Notes: generated from the sequence alone by a model not told the origin. A stretch of DNA of 64,000 bases from Byssothecium circinans (GCA_010015675.1 ML976979.1:782445-846444), one strand, 5' to 3'; positions 12,109 to 23,307 are shown, counted from the first letter of the stretch. Made by a program: numbers and translations.

Positions 12109-12236
12109 TCTTCATCAACATCTTTCCGCGGGTTACATTCCCTGCCTTCCTCATTCCCATATTCGTTGCGTTGCTATACTATTATAACCAATTCTCAATG
12201 CTTTTTCCCTCTGAAACTTAGTCACTCTCTCCAAAA

Positions 12237-14225
12237 ATGTCAACCACACCCTCCTCGTCGCCCAAAAGCAGCAGTCCGAGTTCGAAATACTCGTTCCTGG
12301 TCCATTCGCCCTCCACCGTCGCCAATGCTTTGCCTCCAGAGATCCAGGCTGCCGACCGTCTACTTGCTCGCCAGAAGAGACGGCGCACGAGGTATGTCAA
12401 TTCCTGATGTTGCTTCCATCTCAAGTCCTGTTGATATTTTGGTGCTGTCGCGTCGCGTCGTCGGGGCCGTGCGTACTCAACCCCGATCTTGCATCTGCCC
12501 CGCGCTATACCCGCCGATGTCTCGAGAGTATTCCCACGTCAACTGACCACACCCACCTTACAGCAAGGAGGATGAATCTGTCTTATTAGAGGCGTATCAG
12601 AAGAACCCCAAGCCCGACAAAGCGACGCGCGCCGACATCGAATCCAAGGTTGCACTGGGCGCCCGGGAAATTCAGGTAATCAACCGTTTCGTTCCACGTC
12701 ACGTCGCATGCTAACCTCCGCCACGATCTGGTTTCAAAACCGCCGCCAGAACGACCGCCGCCGCTCTCGACCTCTCGATTCTTCTTCCATCCTTATGTCT
12801 TCTTCCTCCCTCATGTCGGACCCTCCGGCCGAAGACGAGACGGAAGCACACGATGGCGAGGTGCATGATGAGCTTGACCTAGAGCAGGAAGCCGAGGCAC
12901 GTGCCGAGGCCGCAGATCCGCCCGCAGTCGACCCGCCATCCGAGTCAACCGACAACACCGAGGGTGCGACGACCGACGCGCCCGCAGAGGAAGTTGTAAA
13001 GGCTGCAGAGGTCGTCGAAGTTGAAGAGGTGGCAGAGACGGAATCTCAGGACACTGTAGCCACGAACACGATACCCTCCACCGACGCTCCGACTGCCGAT
13101 ACTGCCCCGACCGAGATCAGCTCTCAGCAAACTCTGTCCTCGCAAGGTGCATCGCAGCCGCGCACATCATGGATCTCGAATCGCCGCAGTGCTTCTTTCG
13201 CGCGCAACAGCGAAGACTATGCGCCTGAGGTCATCTCTTTCCCAAACTCCTCGCAGCCTGCCTCTCAACCCCAGCCTGCCGTTCAGCCTGCAGCAGATCC
13301 GGAACCCTCCACAAGATCACTCAAACGCGTACACTCCTTCGTACGCCTCGCAACGAATGAGGATGGCACGGCGCGTATCGTGACCGACTTGGACAAAACA
13401 CCATCTCCGCCGCACCCCCGAACGAGTCAAGCCACGCTCTCTCGCGCTGCCGCTGGTCTGCGAAGAAGCTATAGTGCAGCTGGTCTTAATGAGCGCCTAG
13501 CCGCAGCCGCTGAAGGTCGAAGCCCCAAGCTCCCGCGAACCTCATCGAACATTGGCCGCAGCCGAGATTCGCGTGCGTGGGAATTCTGGTGCGACCCAGA
13601 CAGTCGAGCCAACACCAGCTTGACCACGCGGGCAGAACAGGAGGGAAGCGGCAGTGCTGCAGATGCGATCGGTCTACTGCGCGCAAACAGGAAGATACTT
13701 GCCCAGAACCAGTCCCGTCAGAATTCACCAGCCATATCTCGTGCCCAGTCCGGCAAGATGTCCAGCGAGCATGGCGTGAAGAAGGCGCGAGGTCCTATGC
13801 AGCGCGCCTCCACCTCCTACGGACGACTACAATCGAAGGCCAGCAAGAAGGGCACCGGTGGCAGCGAATCTGAGGAGATACCTCAGACTGAGTCTGATAA
13901 AGAGAACTGGGAGCCGAAACAGCCGCAGTCACGTCGCTCGAAACATACAGCTCAGCCCCTGAACTCCCAACGCCCCCGCAAAGTCCTTGGTGAAAACACT
14001 GAAATCATGTCGCAGAGCCAGAGTCTGGGCGCCATGATTGACCGAGAAAAGGGCAACACGCCACGCAAGGGCGGCAGCAGAGGTTCCGATCCCGAAGAAG
14101 ACGAGGAGCTAAGGTCGTTCATGAGCGGTAGTGGGGATGCGAGTGCAAGGACGACGGTCAGCTCGGCAGAAGAAGCTGGCTGCGTAGAGGGACTGCTGAA
14201 GTTGAGTCAGGGTCAGTGGAAGTAG
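12237..14225 (+). CDS. Homeobox transcription factor (Yox1-like), damaged splice acceptor in intron 2
   Basis: Exons are 12237..12391, 12564..12675 and 12726..14225 (588 aa if all are joined). The homeodomain spans about 44-103: the RRRT basic arm, three helices, and the recognition helix WFQNRRQNDRRR with Trp91 and Asn94 at homeodomain positions 48 and 51. The rest is low-complexity Ser/Glu/Pro-rich sequence, with a conserved-looking WEFWCDPDSR segment near 380, a feature I associate with Yox1-type fungal homeobox repressors of cell-cycle genes. Intron 1 (172 nt) is canonical. Intron 2 (12676-12725) has a GTAATC donor and a GCTAAC branch site but ends in CCACG, with no AG anywhere between the donor and the WFQNRR codons. 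One A is missing from an expected CCACAG. Either this is a one-base error or mutation, or the homeodomain cannot be spliced normally. An ATG at 12708 would open the long 3' frame but omit helices 1 and 2. Confidence 0.8.
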
Positions 14226-14447
14226 CCAAAGACGCGTAACGACTACATGAACGGACGTGGTATTTGGTGTTTCCGTCATTTTCCTTCACATGCATTGCGT
14301 CGGGCGTGGTAGGAAAGGTAGCATGAGGGTAAGGCTTGGGGTGTTTTGAGGTGTTTTGAGGTGTTTGTAGGCTGTTTTCCTGTGCCGATTGCTACGTTGT
14401 TATACACACGACTACCACTTGGTAAATGCACTCTTTCGAGAGAATCT

Positions 14448-14708
14448 CTAGCTAGAGCTTGTTCCATTTGAAATGTGAGTTCCCAAGGCTGATGTTCCAG
14501 TTGCCCCTGGAGCCGGCTGCTGCGCCTTCTGTTGTGCATGAGGCTGTGCACAGCGCCGAGTAATTTCTCTATCACTATGGTCATCGCTCTTTCCCTCTTC
14601 TTCAACTTTCGCCTTCACTCCTCTAGTTTCCATCTCAATGAATACCAGATCCGCGTCCTTAGCCGCTCGAAAGAGCCAGGACATACCAGCCCAGGCGAAG
14701 ACAGGCAT
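14448..14708 (-). CDS. Possible small protein (86 aa), unknown
   Basis: ATG-started open frame divergent from the HET gene, only 63 bp from its start. The N-terminus is mildly hydrophobic (MPVFAWAGMSWLF), then charged, with a Gln/Ala/Pro-rich end. It is not recognised. It could also be chance antisense sequence in the 3' region of the homeobox gene. Confidence 0.25.
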   Translation of the reverse strand: MPVFAWAGMSWLFRAAKDADLVFIEMETRGVKAKVEEEGKSDDHSDREITRRCAQPHAQQKAQQPAPGATGTSALGTHISNGTSSS

Positions 14709-14771
14709 GTACAGAGCCTTACAACCAAAGCGCGCTCTCGTTAACTTCTCCAGTGCAAAGACGCCAGAGCG

Positions 14772-17303
14772 ATGGCAAACCTACGCGACGTAGTGAACGC
14801 ATTTCAGCAATCAAGGAGAGCGAATGTTCAAAACCCGCCGAACAGCAACCGTCATCGTCCAAAAAGAAAGAAGCATGTTTACGCTATCTTATAGCGTTAA
14901 TTGGCGTTGTATCTAACAATGCTGAAGAAGACCCCGCGATCATGCCAGACTCAACCGAGGAAGCGCGCCCGAGAGTTCGAAAAGACCACATCGATCGGAC
15001 GGCCAAAGAAGCGTCAAGCCCAAGATTCTCCCTGCACGGGGCCTTCAGAGCAGGTCGCAAGCTCAAGCATAACCGGCCGAATAGAGGAAGACAAGTACCT
15101 TCCCGAGTCCCCAGGCGACGAATACATCGAGAAGCACTTCAGCGTCCACGCTCCCTATGTGCATGATGCAGTTAGAGATGCTATCCGCCTCCTACAGGAG
15201 GGCCGATTGTACGAATGGCGACGTGGGGGCAAAGACCTGTACCAATCCCGGCTAGTGCAGTTTCAACGAGAGTATAGAAGCCAAGGGAAAGCCGTCCGAA
15301 GTCTGATGATCGAGCTCTGGAGGCTTAAAGACGAGTGGAAATACCACATCGATAATGCCTTCGCTGTCCCGTTTTTCAAGAGGATTGAACAATGGGCGAT
15401 TGAATCGCCTTGTTCGAAGCTGTGTCGGCGCTGCCGCTCCGTCGTCGCTGTCCAAACACCCTTTCCGATCGCAGTCGAAGAAACGACAAAGTCTTGCCCG
15501 CTCTGCAAGATCTTGGCTCCTTGTCATGAAGGCGGAATCAACGAAACTGAGAGTTCCCTGATCGACTGTCGGTCTCCAGTAAGAATCTGTGCTGCTCCAG
15601 GTTCGTTGCATCTCGTCCGTCCAATTCTACGAGGAATGCTAATCATTTGTATGGATAAAATGAAGGTGTGGATTCGGATATTAAACTGCAAATAGGCTTC
15701 CCAGCACTAGTGGAACCAGAGATTCGTTTCCAAGTGCTCAGACAATGGCTACGAGTCTGCGATGAAAACCACAAGGAGCTTGGCTGTCATCTCGAAGCTA
15801 GTCCGCAGCTCCCTACTCGAGTCCTCGACGTTGGAGGAGGAACCTTGCGTCTTCACGTTTCCGAGCCAGATGATCGGGGAGACTACATTGCGCTATCACA
15901 CTGCTGGGGCGACCTCTCCGACGCTCAAAAAAGACTCTTTTGCACATCCAGTGATAACATCGATTCCAGGCGCCGTGGGCGGGACTTCAACGTCGCAGAA
16001 TTACCACAGACATTCCAAGACGCAATCACAGTAACACGACACCTGGGAAAGCGGTACCTCTGGATCGACTCGCTGTGTATAATCCAGTATAGCGATGACC
16101 TCCAAGACTGGAAAACCGAGGCTCCGCGCATGGCAGCTGTTTTCAGAAACGCTTATTGCACGATTGCAGCAACGTCTGCGAAAGATTCGACAAAGGGCTT
16201 TCTTGCGCGGCAGACTACGCCAAGCTCGAAGCTGCAGTATGTCAAGTTGCATACCCCCTCTGGCACAGTCTTCGTCAGTCGAGTGCTCGATGACTATCAA
16301 GGAGATGTCGAGACTGGTATCTTGAATCAGCGCGCTTGGGTGTTGCAGGAAAGAGCGTTGTCACGACGGACTATTCATTTTACGGCGGGACAGACGTATT
16401 TGGAATGTGGCGATGGAGTGCGTTGTGAAACGCTTACTCGGATGCGAAAGTAAGTCTGGCATGGAAACACCCTGTGGCAACTCCACTGAAACCATGCTAT
16501 CCCCCCCTCCCCCCCTTCCACCTTTCAATGAAAAAAAGTGATAAAAAAGAAGAACCCCACATCGCTGACTCCCCATCCATCACAGCTCGAAAGCGCTCTT
16601 CCTAGGCGACCCAAAATTCCCCGCGTTCCTCATCCACCGCCGCGCCCGCGACAAAGTAAACCTCTTCCAGCATCTCTTTTCGCTGTACTCGCAGCTCGGC
16701 CTCACAGTGCCTACAGATCGACCCATTGCGATATCAGGTTTAGTCGATCGTTTGGCAGAGTCCTTCCAGATGACCGCCATGCACGGCGTCTTTGACGGGT
16801 ACCTGCACAGAAGTCTCCTCTGGAAACGATCAGGCCTAGTGAGGATGCAGCGGATCTTATATGCTAGTGATAGGAAGGTGCCGTCGTGGTCGTGGATGGC
16901 GTATACGGGGCAGATTGAATATGTGGAGATTGAGCACTATCGGGTTGAATGGGCTGAGAGCGTACGGTTGCAGGAGGGTGTTTTGAAGGCTTGTGTGAGG
17001 GGGTTTGAGGCGTGGAGGATCGAGCAGAGGGATGGGGATATGTGCAGTATGCGGAAGGGGAGGCGGGACGGTGCAGAGGGGTGGCTGGAATTTGATAGGG
17101 AAGATATCATGGACGTGCGAATGCTGCGATGCGTTGTCTTAGGAAGAGACAGGTGTGTTGATGCCAAACAAAGATATTACGTGCTGGTTGTTGCGACAGT
17201 GGGTTTGGAAGAGGACACAGTGTTTGAAAGAGTTGGGGTAGGTTCTGTTCCGCACGATCTCATATCCTTTCAGGATGAAGCAGTTGTTGTGGACATTTCG
17301 TAA
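14772..17303 (+). CDS. HET-domain (heterokaryon incompatibility) protein
   Basis: Exons are 14772..14876, 14928..15600, 15666..16449 and 16586..17303, with introns of 51, 65 and 136 nt. All junctions are in phase and give 759 aa. Residues 1-90 are basic and disordered (PKRKKH at the first junction). A cysteine-rich segment (CSKLCRRC, then SCPLC) follows at about 195-240 and could bind zinc. The HET domain begins near 333 with YIALSHCWGD. It continues through RYLWIDSLCIIQ, the region around FRNAYCTIAATSA, and ILNQRAWVLQERALSRR, followed by a C-terminal region containing VPSWSWMAY. HET proteins trigger cell death when incompatible hyphae fuse, or act in related allorecognition and immunity pathways, and their genes often vary between strains. 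No NACHT, STAND or patatin partner domain is visible, so this is a stand-alone HET protein. No neighbouring gene suggests a specific partner. Confidence 0.9.
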
Positions 17304-17862
17304 GTGTTTACCTTCTAGCCGATTTTTTAAAACAACGGCGTGTGGGGGGGGGGGGGGGGAAAGCTCCAATTTCAAACAATCAAGCCGTTGTATGTAGTAG
17401 TGTACAGGACACGTATATAAGTAGAAGAGGGTACGGACTCAGGAGTGAAAATATTAATTATACTGCAATGATTGAAGATGAGATGCTGGGAGTGCGGAGC
17501 TGACTGAGATAGAGATTCGAACAGTGTCCCAAGACGTGACGGGTAATGGGTCATGTTCCCGTGACACTGTGGGCTGTTATCTTAAGGTATGAACCGACTG
17601 AGACATTCGACATCGCTAACGCGAAAGTTAAGCTTTGCAGATGTCTTTAGACAAGAAGCATCGTAAAAGATGATGCGGATCGCAAGGCGCCAACATTCGA
17701 CGTTTGAACAAATCAAGAAATAGATCGGCACTAGACCCAGAACAGACTAACACCTGGCACGTGCAAAGGGGCATCGGGCATCCCAACTTCTCCCAACTCC
17801 TTCACCATGAACCTCGACACGATTTCGAACCCAATCCAAAATCACAAAACCATACAACCAAA
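17304..17862. other. intergenic between HET and GFA genes, with a poly(G) run
   Basis: Holds a G homopolymer of about 17 nt at 17343-17359, just after the HET stop codon. The GFA promoter makes up the remainder. No gene seen. Confidence 0.5.
17343..17359 (+). repeat. poly(G) tract
   Basis: Uninterrupted run of about 17 G about 40 bp after the HET-gene stop codon. Its length is likely to be uncertain in any assembly. Confidence 0.8.
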
Positions 17863-18753
17863 ATGAGCCACTCACAGTCCCCCACCACCCAACAGACGTC
17901 CTCTCAGTCTCAGTCTCAATCTCAGTCACAAACGCCACCCAAAAACCACCGCCCCTTTCCTCACATGAAAGGAGGCTGCTTCTGCACAAAAACACGCTTC
18001 CGCATCGACGCGCCCCCACTCTTCTGCCACGCCTGCCACTGCAGCGACTGCCAAAAGCAAAGCGGCAGCGTCTACGGCTGCTCTGCCACTGTCCTCACCA
18101 CCGACATCACCTGCGGCTCCCAACCCCCCAAAATCGACAAAACCGTCCGTCCTTCGGGACAGGAGCGAAGCGTAGCATCCTGCGAGCTCTGCGGGACTGT
18201 TCTCTGGGCGACTGGCGATATGTCGCCGATTACTACTGGTGTTAAGGTGGGCGTACTGGACCATCCGGAGATTATGGAGCCTGATTTCCATTGTTTTGTG
18301 GAGAATAAGATTCCTTGGGTTATTTTGCCCGAGGGGGCGAGGACCGGTGAGGGGATGCTTGATTTTAGGGAGGTTTGGCCGAGGGCGAGTTTGAGGAGGT
18401 TTGATGAGGCTATTGGGAAGTATGAAGAGGGGCAGAAAAAAGAAGGGAAGGGGAAGGTTGACGGAGAGAAAGAGACGGTAGGGAAAGAGGAGAAAGTCGT
18501 GGGTGAGGTGGATGGGAGGGGTGAAGAGGAAAGCGAAGAGGCGGATAAGACGCCTACTGCTCAGTCACCGGAGGAAGAGAGGGAGGATGCTGATGATGAT
18601 GATGAAGAGTTTGAAAGGAAGGCGAGGGCGACGGAGTTGGCGTTGTTGGAGAGGTTGGAGAAGCTTACTATGAAACTGGAGAATCAAAAACCGGGGAGTG
18701 CTGGTGGGCCGCCACCAAGCAACAATGGGCAGTCTGATGTCAGGGCTGTGTAG
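17863..18753 (+). CDS. GFA/CENP-V-type zinc-binding protein with acidic coiled tail
   Basis: Intronless, 296 aa, from an ATG at 17863; the longer frame upstream begins at a TTG. After a Gln/Ser-rich leader comes a GFA (glutathione-dependent formaldehyde-activating-like, Mss4-like) fold. Its Zn ligands are visible: Cys39 and Cys41 (GGCFC), Cys55/Cys58/Cys60/Cys63 (CHACHCSDC) and Cys107/Cys110 (CELCG). Family members are small soluble proteins of mostly unknown substrate; the formaldehyde-glutathione role is proven for few. The domain ends near residue 195. The last 100 residues are unusual, a Lys/Glu-rich acidic stretch with an Asp run followed by a short predicted coiled coil (ERKARATELALLERLEKLTM). 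This tail is not part of the family and may mediate oligomerisation or protein contact. Confidence 0.88.
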   Translation: MSHSQSPTTQQTSSQSQSQSQSQTPPKNHRPFPHMKGGCFCTKTRFRIDAPPLFCHACHCSDCQKQSGSVYGCSATVLTTDITCGSQPPKIDKTVRPSGQERSVASCELCGTVLWATGDMSPITTGVKVGVLDHPEIMEPDFHCFVENKIPWVILPEGARTGEGMLDFREVWPRASLRRFDEAIGKYEEGQKKEGKGKVDGEKETVGKEEKVVGEVDGRGEEESEEADKTPTAQSPEEEREDADDDDEEFERKARATELALLERLEKLTMKLENQKPGSAGGPPPSNNGQSDVRAV

Positions 18754-18835
18754 GAAACGAAATCTTCTTGTTGGGTCTCTAACTAGGAGCAATGGAACGC
18801 TTGGTCGATCAATTACAACGGACGAAAACCCTTCT

Positions 18836-18864
18836 ATCATCATCATCATCATCATCATCATCAT
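18836..18864 (+). repeat. (ATC)n microsatellite
   Basis: About ten ATC units, immediately upstream of a 15-bp tandem repeat, in the 3' flank of the GFA gene. Confidence 0.85.
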
Positions 18865-18865
18865 T

Positions 18866-18915
18866 GTTTTTACGATTTCAGTTTTTACGATTTCAGTTTT
18901 TACGATTTCAGTTTT
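18866..18915 (+). repeat. 15-bp tandem repeat, three copies plus partial
   Basis: The unit GTTTTTACGATTTCA is repeated exactly three times (18866-18880, 18881-18895, 18896-18910), followed by a partial copy. It directly abuts the ATC microsatellite. Confidence 0.9.
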
Positions 18916-19226
18916 TAAGGGAAAATACATCAGAACGTTTCCTCCGACCATACAGAGCTTCCATAGCAACAACGCTTCATTCTTGTCTGGTAAAGGTACA
19001 TCAAATCAAAATACACTTCGACTTTAAACAAACGCTGAACACCTCCGACTCCCTACCCGTCTGAGTTTCATTCAAAAGCGTTCTCCACTACAGGCATCTC
19101 CGGCAGATACACGAAGGCCACAGTTTCGGAAACAAAAAAGGAGTGCAGATCAGATTCTACGCTTATGAAAGAAGGCTACTACACCATCTCTCCTCCACAG
19201 CCATCAAAAAGATCCCTCTAGTCCAC

Positions 19227-20710
19227 TCACGGCTCCCCTGGCCACACCTCATCAGCAATCTCCCTCACCAACCTCAACTTCCTCTTCATGCCCTCAATAT
19301 CAATCAGATTCCCCTCCGCATGACTAGCAAACCCACACTGCGGACTAACCCCGACCCTCTTCAACGCCTCCTCCCTACTCTCCCCCTGCCCCTTCGCCAT
19401 AACATCCGCAGCCTGCAGAATCCTCTCCTTCATCTTCTCCTTATCCTCCAGCTCAGGGAACTTACTCGTGATGACGCCGAGAATCACGTTCTTGTTCTTG
19501 GGCAGGTGGGCGAGGGGCTCGAAGCCGCCGGCGCGAGGTGTGTCGTATTCGAGGTAGTAGGTGTGCATGTTCAATTGCGTGAACAGCTTGGTGGCGATAC
19601 GGTCGTAGCCACCTTCGCTGAAGTGCCGCGAGCCGACGAAGTTGCCGCGGCAGAGATGGATGCCGATGTGCATGTCTGGCGGGGCGGCGCTGATGCAGTC
19701 GTTGTAGAGCTTGATGTAGAGGTCGAAGAGTTCGTCGGCTGTGACGGTGTTTTTGTCGTCTTTCTTCCAGCCCTCGAGCATTTTCTCGGAACAGAAGTCT
19801 GTGGGGGAGCTGTGTTAGCGTGTGTGCCGCGCACCGGTGCGGTGGAAAGGAGAAGGAGAATGAGGGAGCGTGTGCTTTGCTTACAAGCCATGTTTGGGTC
19901 ATCGAATTGCACGTTGCGAAGTCCGGCTTTATACAAGATATCGAGTTCGACCTGATACGCCTTCGCGATATCGGCGAAGTACTCGCTATCATTCGCATAC
20001 ACGTCTTTCGGATACGCCTTCCCATCCACATATCTCAGATGATACCTACCCACCCGAGTCAGTCACATTCCCCTACTCAAACCCCCCTTCACTACCACCA
20101 CCCGACATCTCCCCATCCTCCCAACCACAAAAAAAAACTCACCAATTCGGCGCCGTAACCGTCAATTTAATCTCCCCCCAGCGTTCCCTCGGCAGCAACT
20201 CCTTCAAATACTCCACCTGCTCCACATACGTGCTCTGCCCCGTATGTCTAATCTTGCCCACGCAGTACACGCTCTCGCCGGGCTTATGCCCCGTTTCCAT
20301 GAACGCGGCGATATCGGGGACGTACATGCGGAACGTGTCGATGGGCGGGTCGGTGACTTCCTGCATGCCGTCGAGCGAGGGCCAGAACGTGCCCCAGAAC
20401 ATGTCTGTTTCGCGGGGAACGAGCGCATGTTAGACATCATGTACGCAACTCTATGTGTGTGTGTGTCTGAGAAAAGAGTATGGGGCGGGGGATATTACGT
20501 ACGACGTCGGTACTCGCCATCGCTGATGGCGCGGAACCCGAGATCCTGCTGTGTTTTCACGATTTCCTTGATCGCTTCGTCTTCGAGGGGTTTTAGCTGT
20601 TCGGTCGTTTTGTTCTCTTTGTAGCGCGCGTCGAGGAGGTCTTGGGGGCGCTTGAGGGAGCCGAGGTGTTCGGCGCGGAAGGGCGGGTTGCGGTGGAGTT
20701 GTGTGGACAT
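19227..20710 (-). CDS. Cobalamin-independent methionine synthase C-terminal-domain protein (MetE-like)
   Basis: Exons are 20710..20503, 20404..20143, 20045..19885 and 19798..19227, with introns of 98, 97 and 86 nt; all are in phase and give 400 aa. The frame matches the catalytic (C-terminal) barrel of MetE: RAEHLGSLKRP near the start, GEYRRHMFW after the first junction, and FDDPNMAYFC at the third. The zinc ligands of the family are visible as His258-X-Cys260 (IHLC), Glu294 (YLEYD) and Cys365 (PQCGF). A full fungal Met6 has about 760 aa with two barrels, so this is the short single-domain type related to bacterial YxjG/YxjH. It probably transfers a methyl or related group to a thiol using zinc. 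Whether it makes methionine from homocysteine is not established by sequence. Confidence 0.88.
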
Positions 20711-21761
20711 TTTTACTGTCTTCTCTTTTTCTATTCCGCGGGATGGCGAGGTGGAGATGGAGGTGGAGTGTTGGTGGTTTCAGTGTTTGGGTTTGGTGTG
20801 TGTGAGTTGGTCTCTAAAGATTGGGATCCTTATAAACCTCTCAGGTGGAAGGCAAGAAGAAGGAATTGTGTTGCATGAGGAGGGATCCCAGGAAAAAAGA
20901 GTCATTATTCCCCTCGTCAGTATAATATATACTATATATCCCCCCCCACGACGTGCATCGTCCGGTCTACCCGCCGTCTTGGCCACTTCTTTTCCCTCCT
21001 AAGCTTCCAATATATCCATCCACACATCCTTCCCCGTGCCTCTTTCCCTCTCAATTGGCCACAGACTCGTAAGGATACAATCACATGCCTCCCTATACGA
21101 GATTCTCACCAGTTGCATTGCCCCACCTATATAATGAACTCAAGGATGCTGGTGCTGCCCCTCATCTAGCGCGACTCATGCTGCGCTTTAGCTTTAGCTA
21201 CCCCGCTGCTGGTGACGTAGTGGTGGAAATGTGGCCTGCATGGTCTAAACTTTTTAGGGGATGGTGGTGTAGAGATGGGTGGGCGACGGCGGATTGTTTC
21301 CGATGAGGAAAGGGACGGGAATGGACGAGTAGGGTGGCGAAAGCGTGATGATGTTGATGTTTCAAACATCAATACGTGCAAAAAGTTCTTCAATGTTTCT
21401 GCATAGAGTCTAGCAAGTCAGAGGCTACTTGCGATCATGCAAAACCAAGGTGGGAGGTGGAAGGTTTTGTGACATTGTTAATGGCAGTAGTGCCCTATGT
21501 GTACAGAAGAAAGATCCCCTAGATAGCGAGCCCACTAAACTCTCGCCGAACAAGATGAAGCTTTAGCTTGAGAGACGATACTGCTCCAGCTATAATGGAC
21601 CGTCTCGTATTAAAATCAAAAGGGTATGCAGCAGGCTAGACCGCGAATTGATGGCCCAGTGAAATAACCAAGCAAATATGCAATGCTGAGCGTCGACGAC
21701 TCCGTGACCCTTTGGACCCAGAACCGACGACAAAACGAACACAACGCATCAAAGCTATCGA
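20711..21761. other. intergenic, about 1 kb
   Basis: Presumed promoter of the MetE-like gene and 3' region of ste2. Includes a short AT-rich stretch and C-run near 20925-20950. No gene seen. Confidence 0.45.
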
Positions 21762-22960
21762 CTAAGCCTCAGCCTTGTGAGCAGTCGAAGCCTCACCTTC
21801 TGTGACGCTCCAATCCCGACCAACATGGATCGCATTATCGCTTGGGGTCTTTGCATGGCGCGCCGAGATGGGACTAAGGGGCTCCTTCCCGCTGCTCGCA
21901 TATGTGCTGCATGTGAGGCTATTCTTCTTCTCGCCGGCCGTGCTGTTATTGGTGGATGAAGTGGGCGCGCGGTAGAACTGGTCTTTGAGCAGGCGCTGAT
22001 GGCCGTCGGCACTGCGAGAAGCGACGCCAGCTTCGTTGGCGACGAGACCAGCCCAGATAGCCGAGAGTGGGAGGAAGATGCAGATGATCGTAGTGCTCTG
22101 GGACGCGAGTTCGGGGACCTCTTGGCAGACTTGGAGACTGGTGAAGATAGCTGGGGGTCGTTAGTTTGTTGGACGTAAAGGGTGGAGCGAGAGTACATAC
22201 CTGGGACAATCATGGTCTGGCAGCCCATGATGAAGATAATCTGCATGGGTCCAAATTGATCCATATTCATCTTTCTGCGCTGAAGGATGGCCTGACCGAG
22301 CTTGAACGTGAAGACACAGCAGTAGAGCCAGACGGCAACGGCTTGCGTGATGTGCATGTCCATGATGATATCGACGTACTCGTCCATGGTCTCGTGTTTC
22401 AAAGTCTGGATGTTGGTGAGGACGGAGACTGCGAAACGAAACCCGACGGCGACAGTGGCGACGACGGTAGTGCCACCCATGACAAGAATGCGATGCAGTG
22501 GGCTCAGTGTGACGCAGACGACCCAGACCTGGAGGCTCAAGGAAACCATGATGCCGACAATCAACACAACGATGATGATGTTGGATGCGATAGTGTTGCC
22601 GTAATTCAAGCTTGTGGCGCGCGAGTAGTCGTTGGAGACGACGGCATACGGGTGGTAAAACTCGGTGGTGAGCCAGACGCATTGCAAGATCGACCGGATG
22701 GTGTTGAGGACTACGCAGAGGCCGTTGATGATGAAGATGGCGGACTTGCGCTTCTCACGCCTGGTGAGGAGCAGGAGGACGAGAAGTAGGATGACGGACG
22801 CTCCGATCTGAGATGCCCAGTTGATGGCGAGTCGGATACCCCACTTGCGCATGAAGTCGATCTCGCCCATGTTCGTGGTGAAGGGCTCGCCATCAGATCC
22901 GATCAGGGTGAAGTTTTGAGTCCACCTGTCGAGGTTGGGATCGACCGTTACGTCCAACAT
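21762..22960 (-). CDS. ste2: Alpha-factor-type pheromone receptor (Ste2/PRE-2 class D GPCR)
   Basis: Two exons, 22960..22201 and 22150..21762, with a 50-nt intron, give 382 aa. The start ATG follows a non-ATG extension and is preceded by a clean leader. Seven membrane spans can be traced: about 45-70 (ASQIGASVILLLVLLLL), then IFIINGLCVVLNTI, the segment around ASNIIIVVLIVGIMVSLSLQVWVV, VATVAVGFRFAVSVL, and TQAVAVWLYCCVFTFKLGQ. The hallmark QIIFIMGCQTMIVP lies at the intron and is followed after the junction by the last spans. The intracellular tail is polar and Ser/Thr-rich. The protein senses the peptide pheromone of the opposite mating type and signals through the heterotrimeric G protein to the mating MAPK cascade; in filamentous fungi it also guides hyphal chemotropism. 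No pheromone precursor gene is visible nearby. Confidence 0.95.
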
Positions 22961-23307
22961 GGTGTTCGGTGGCGTAACTTGGGACTTGAGAGTGGGAGAA
23001 GAAGATGGTCTTCTTAGAGTAAGGAGAAAGAAAGACACGTGCTCGGTTCGACGGATGAGAACAAAGAGTGTTGCTAATGGCGACGGGTGGTGTTAAATAA
23101 GGTCAGAAGCCACAACGTGGGAATCCGAATGAGGTCTTGAAGTGGAAGTTGATGAAGAGTGTGTTGAAGAAGAGAATAAGTTCGAGCTGCGGAAAAGACA
23201 GAAGATATATGGAGGAGAGCTACAGTAAACAATAGCTAGGAGTACAATATATGCCAGCGCTGAAGCCTAGCGGGAGGGTCCCGGTATGGGAGAGGAGGGG
23301 ATAAACG

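Larger units (their letters stand above)
9364..12236. other. gene-free stretch, about 2.9 kb, with ACGCGT sites near its right end
   Basis: No reading frame here shows protein-family character on either strand; the longest (10549-10965 minus) begins at a TTG and is unconvincing. The right end is the promoter of the homeobox gene and carries three ACGCGT hexamers. The left end is the promoter of the NmrA-like gene. Confidence 0.45.

Noticed and set aside
12708..12725. ATG at 12708 as the true start of the homeobox gene
   Set aside because: It lies inside intron 2 and would leave only the recognition helix. Upstream exons complete a full homeodomain in the expected order.
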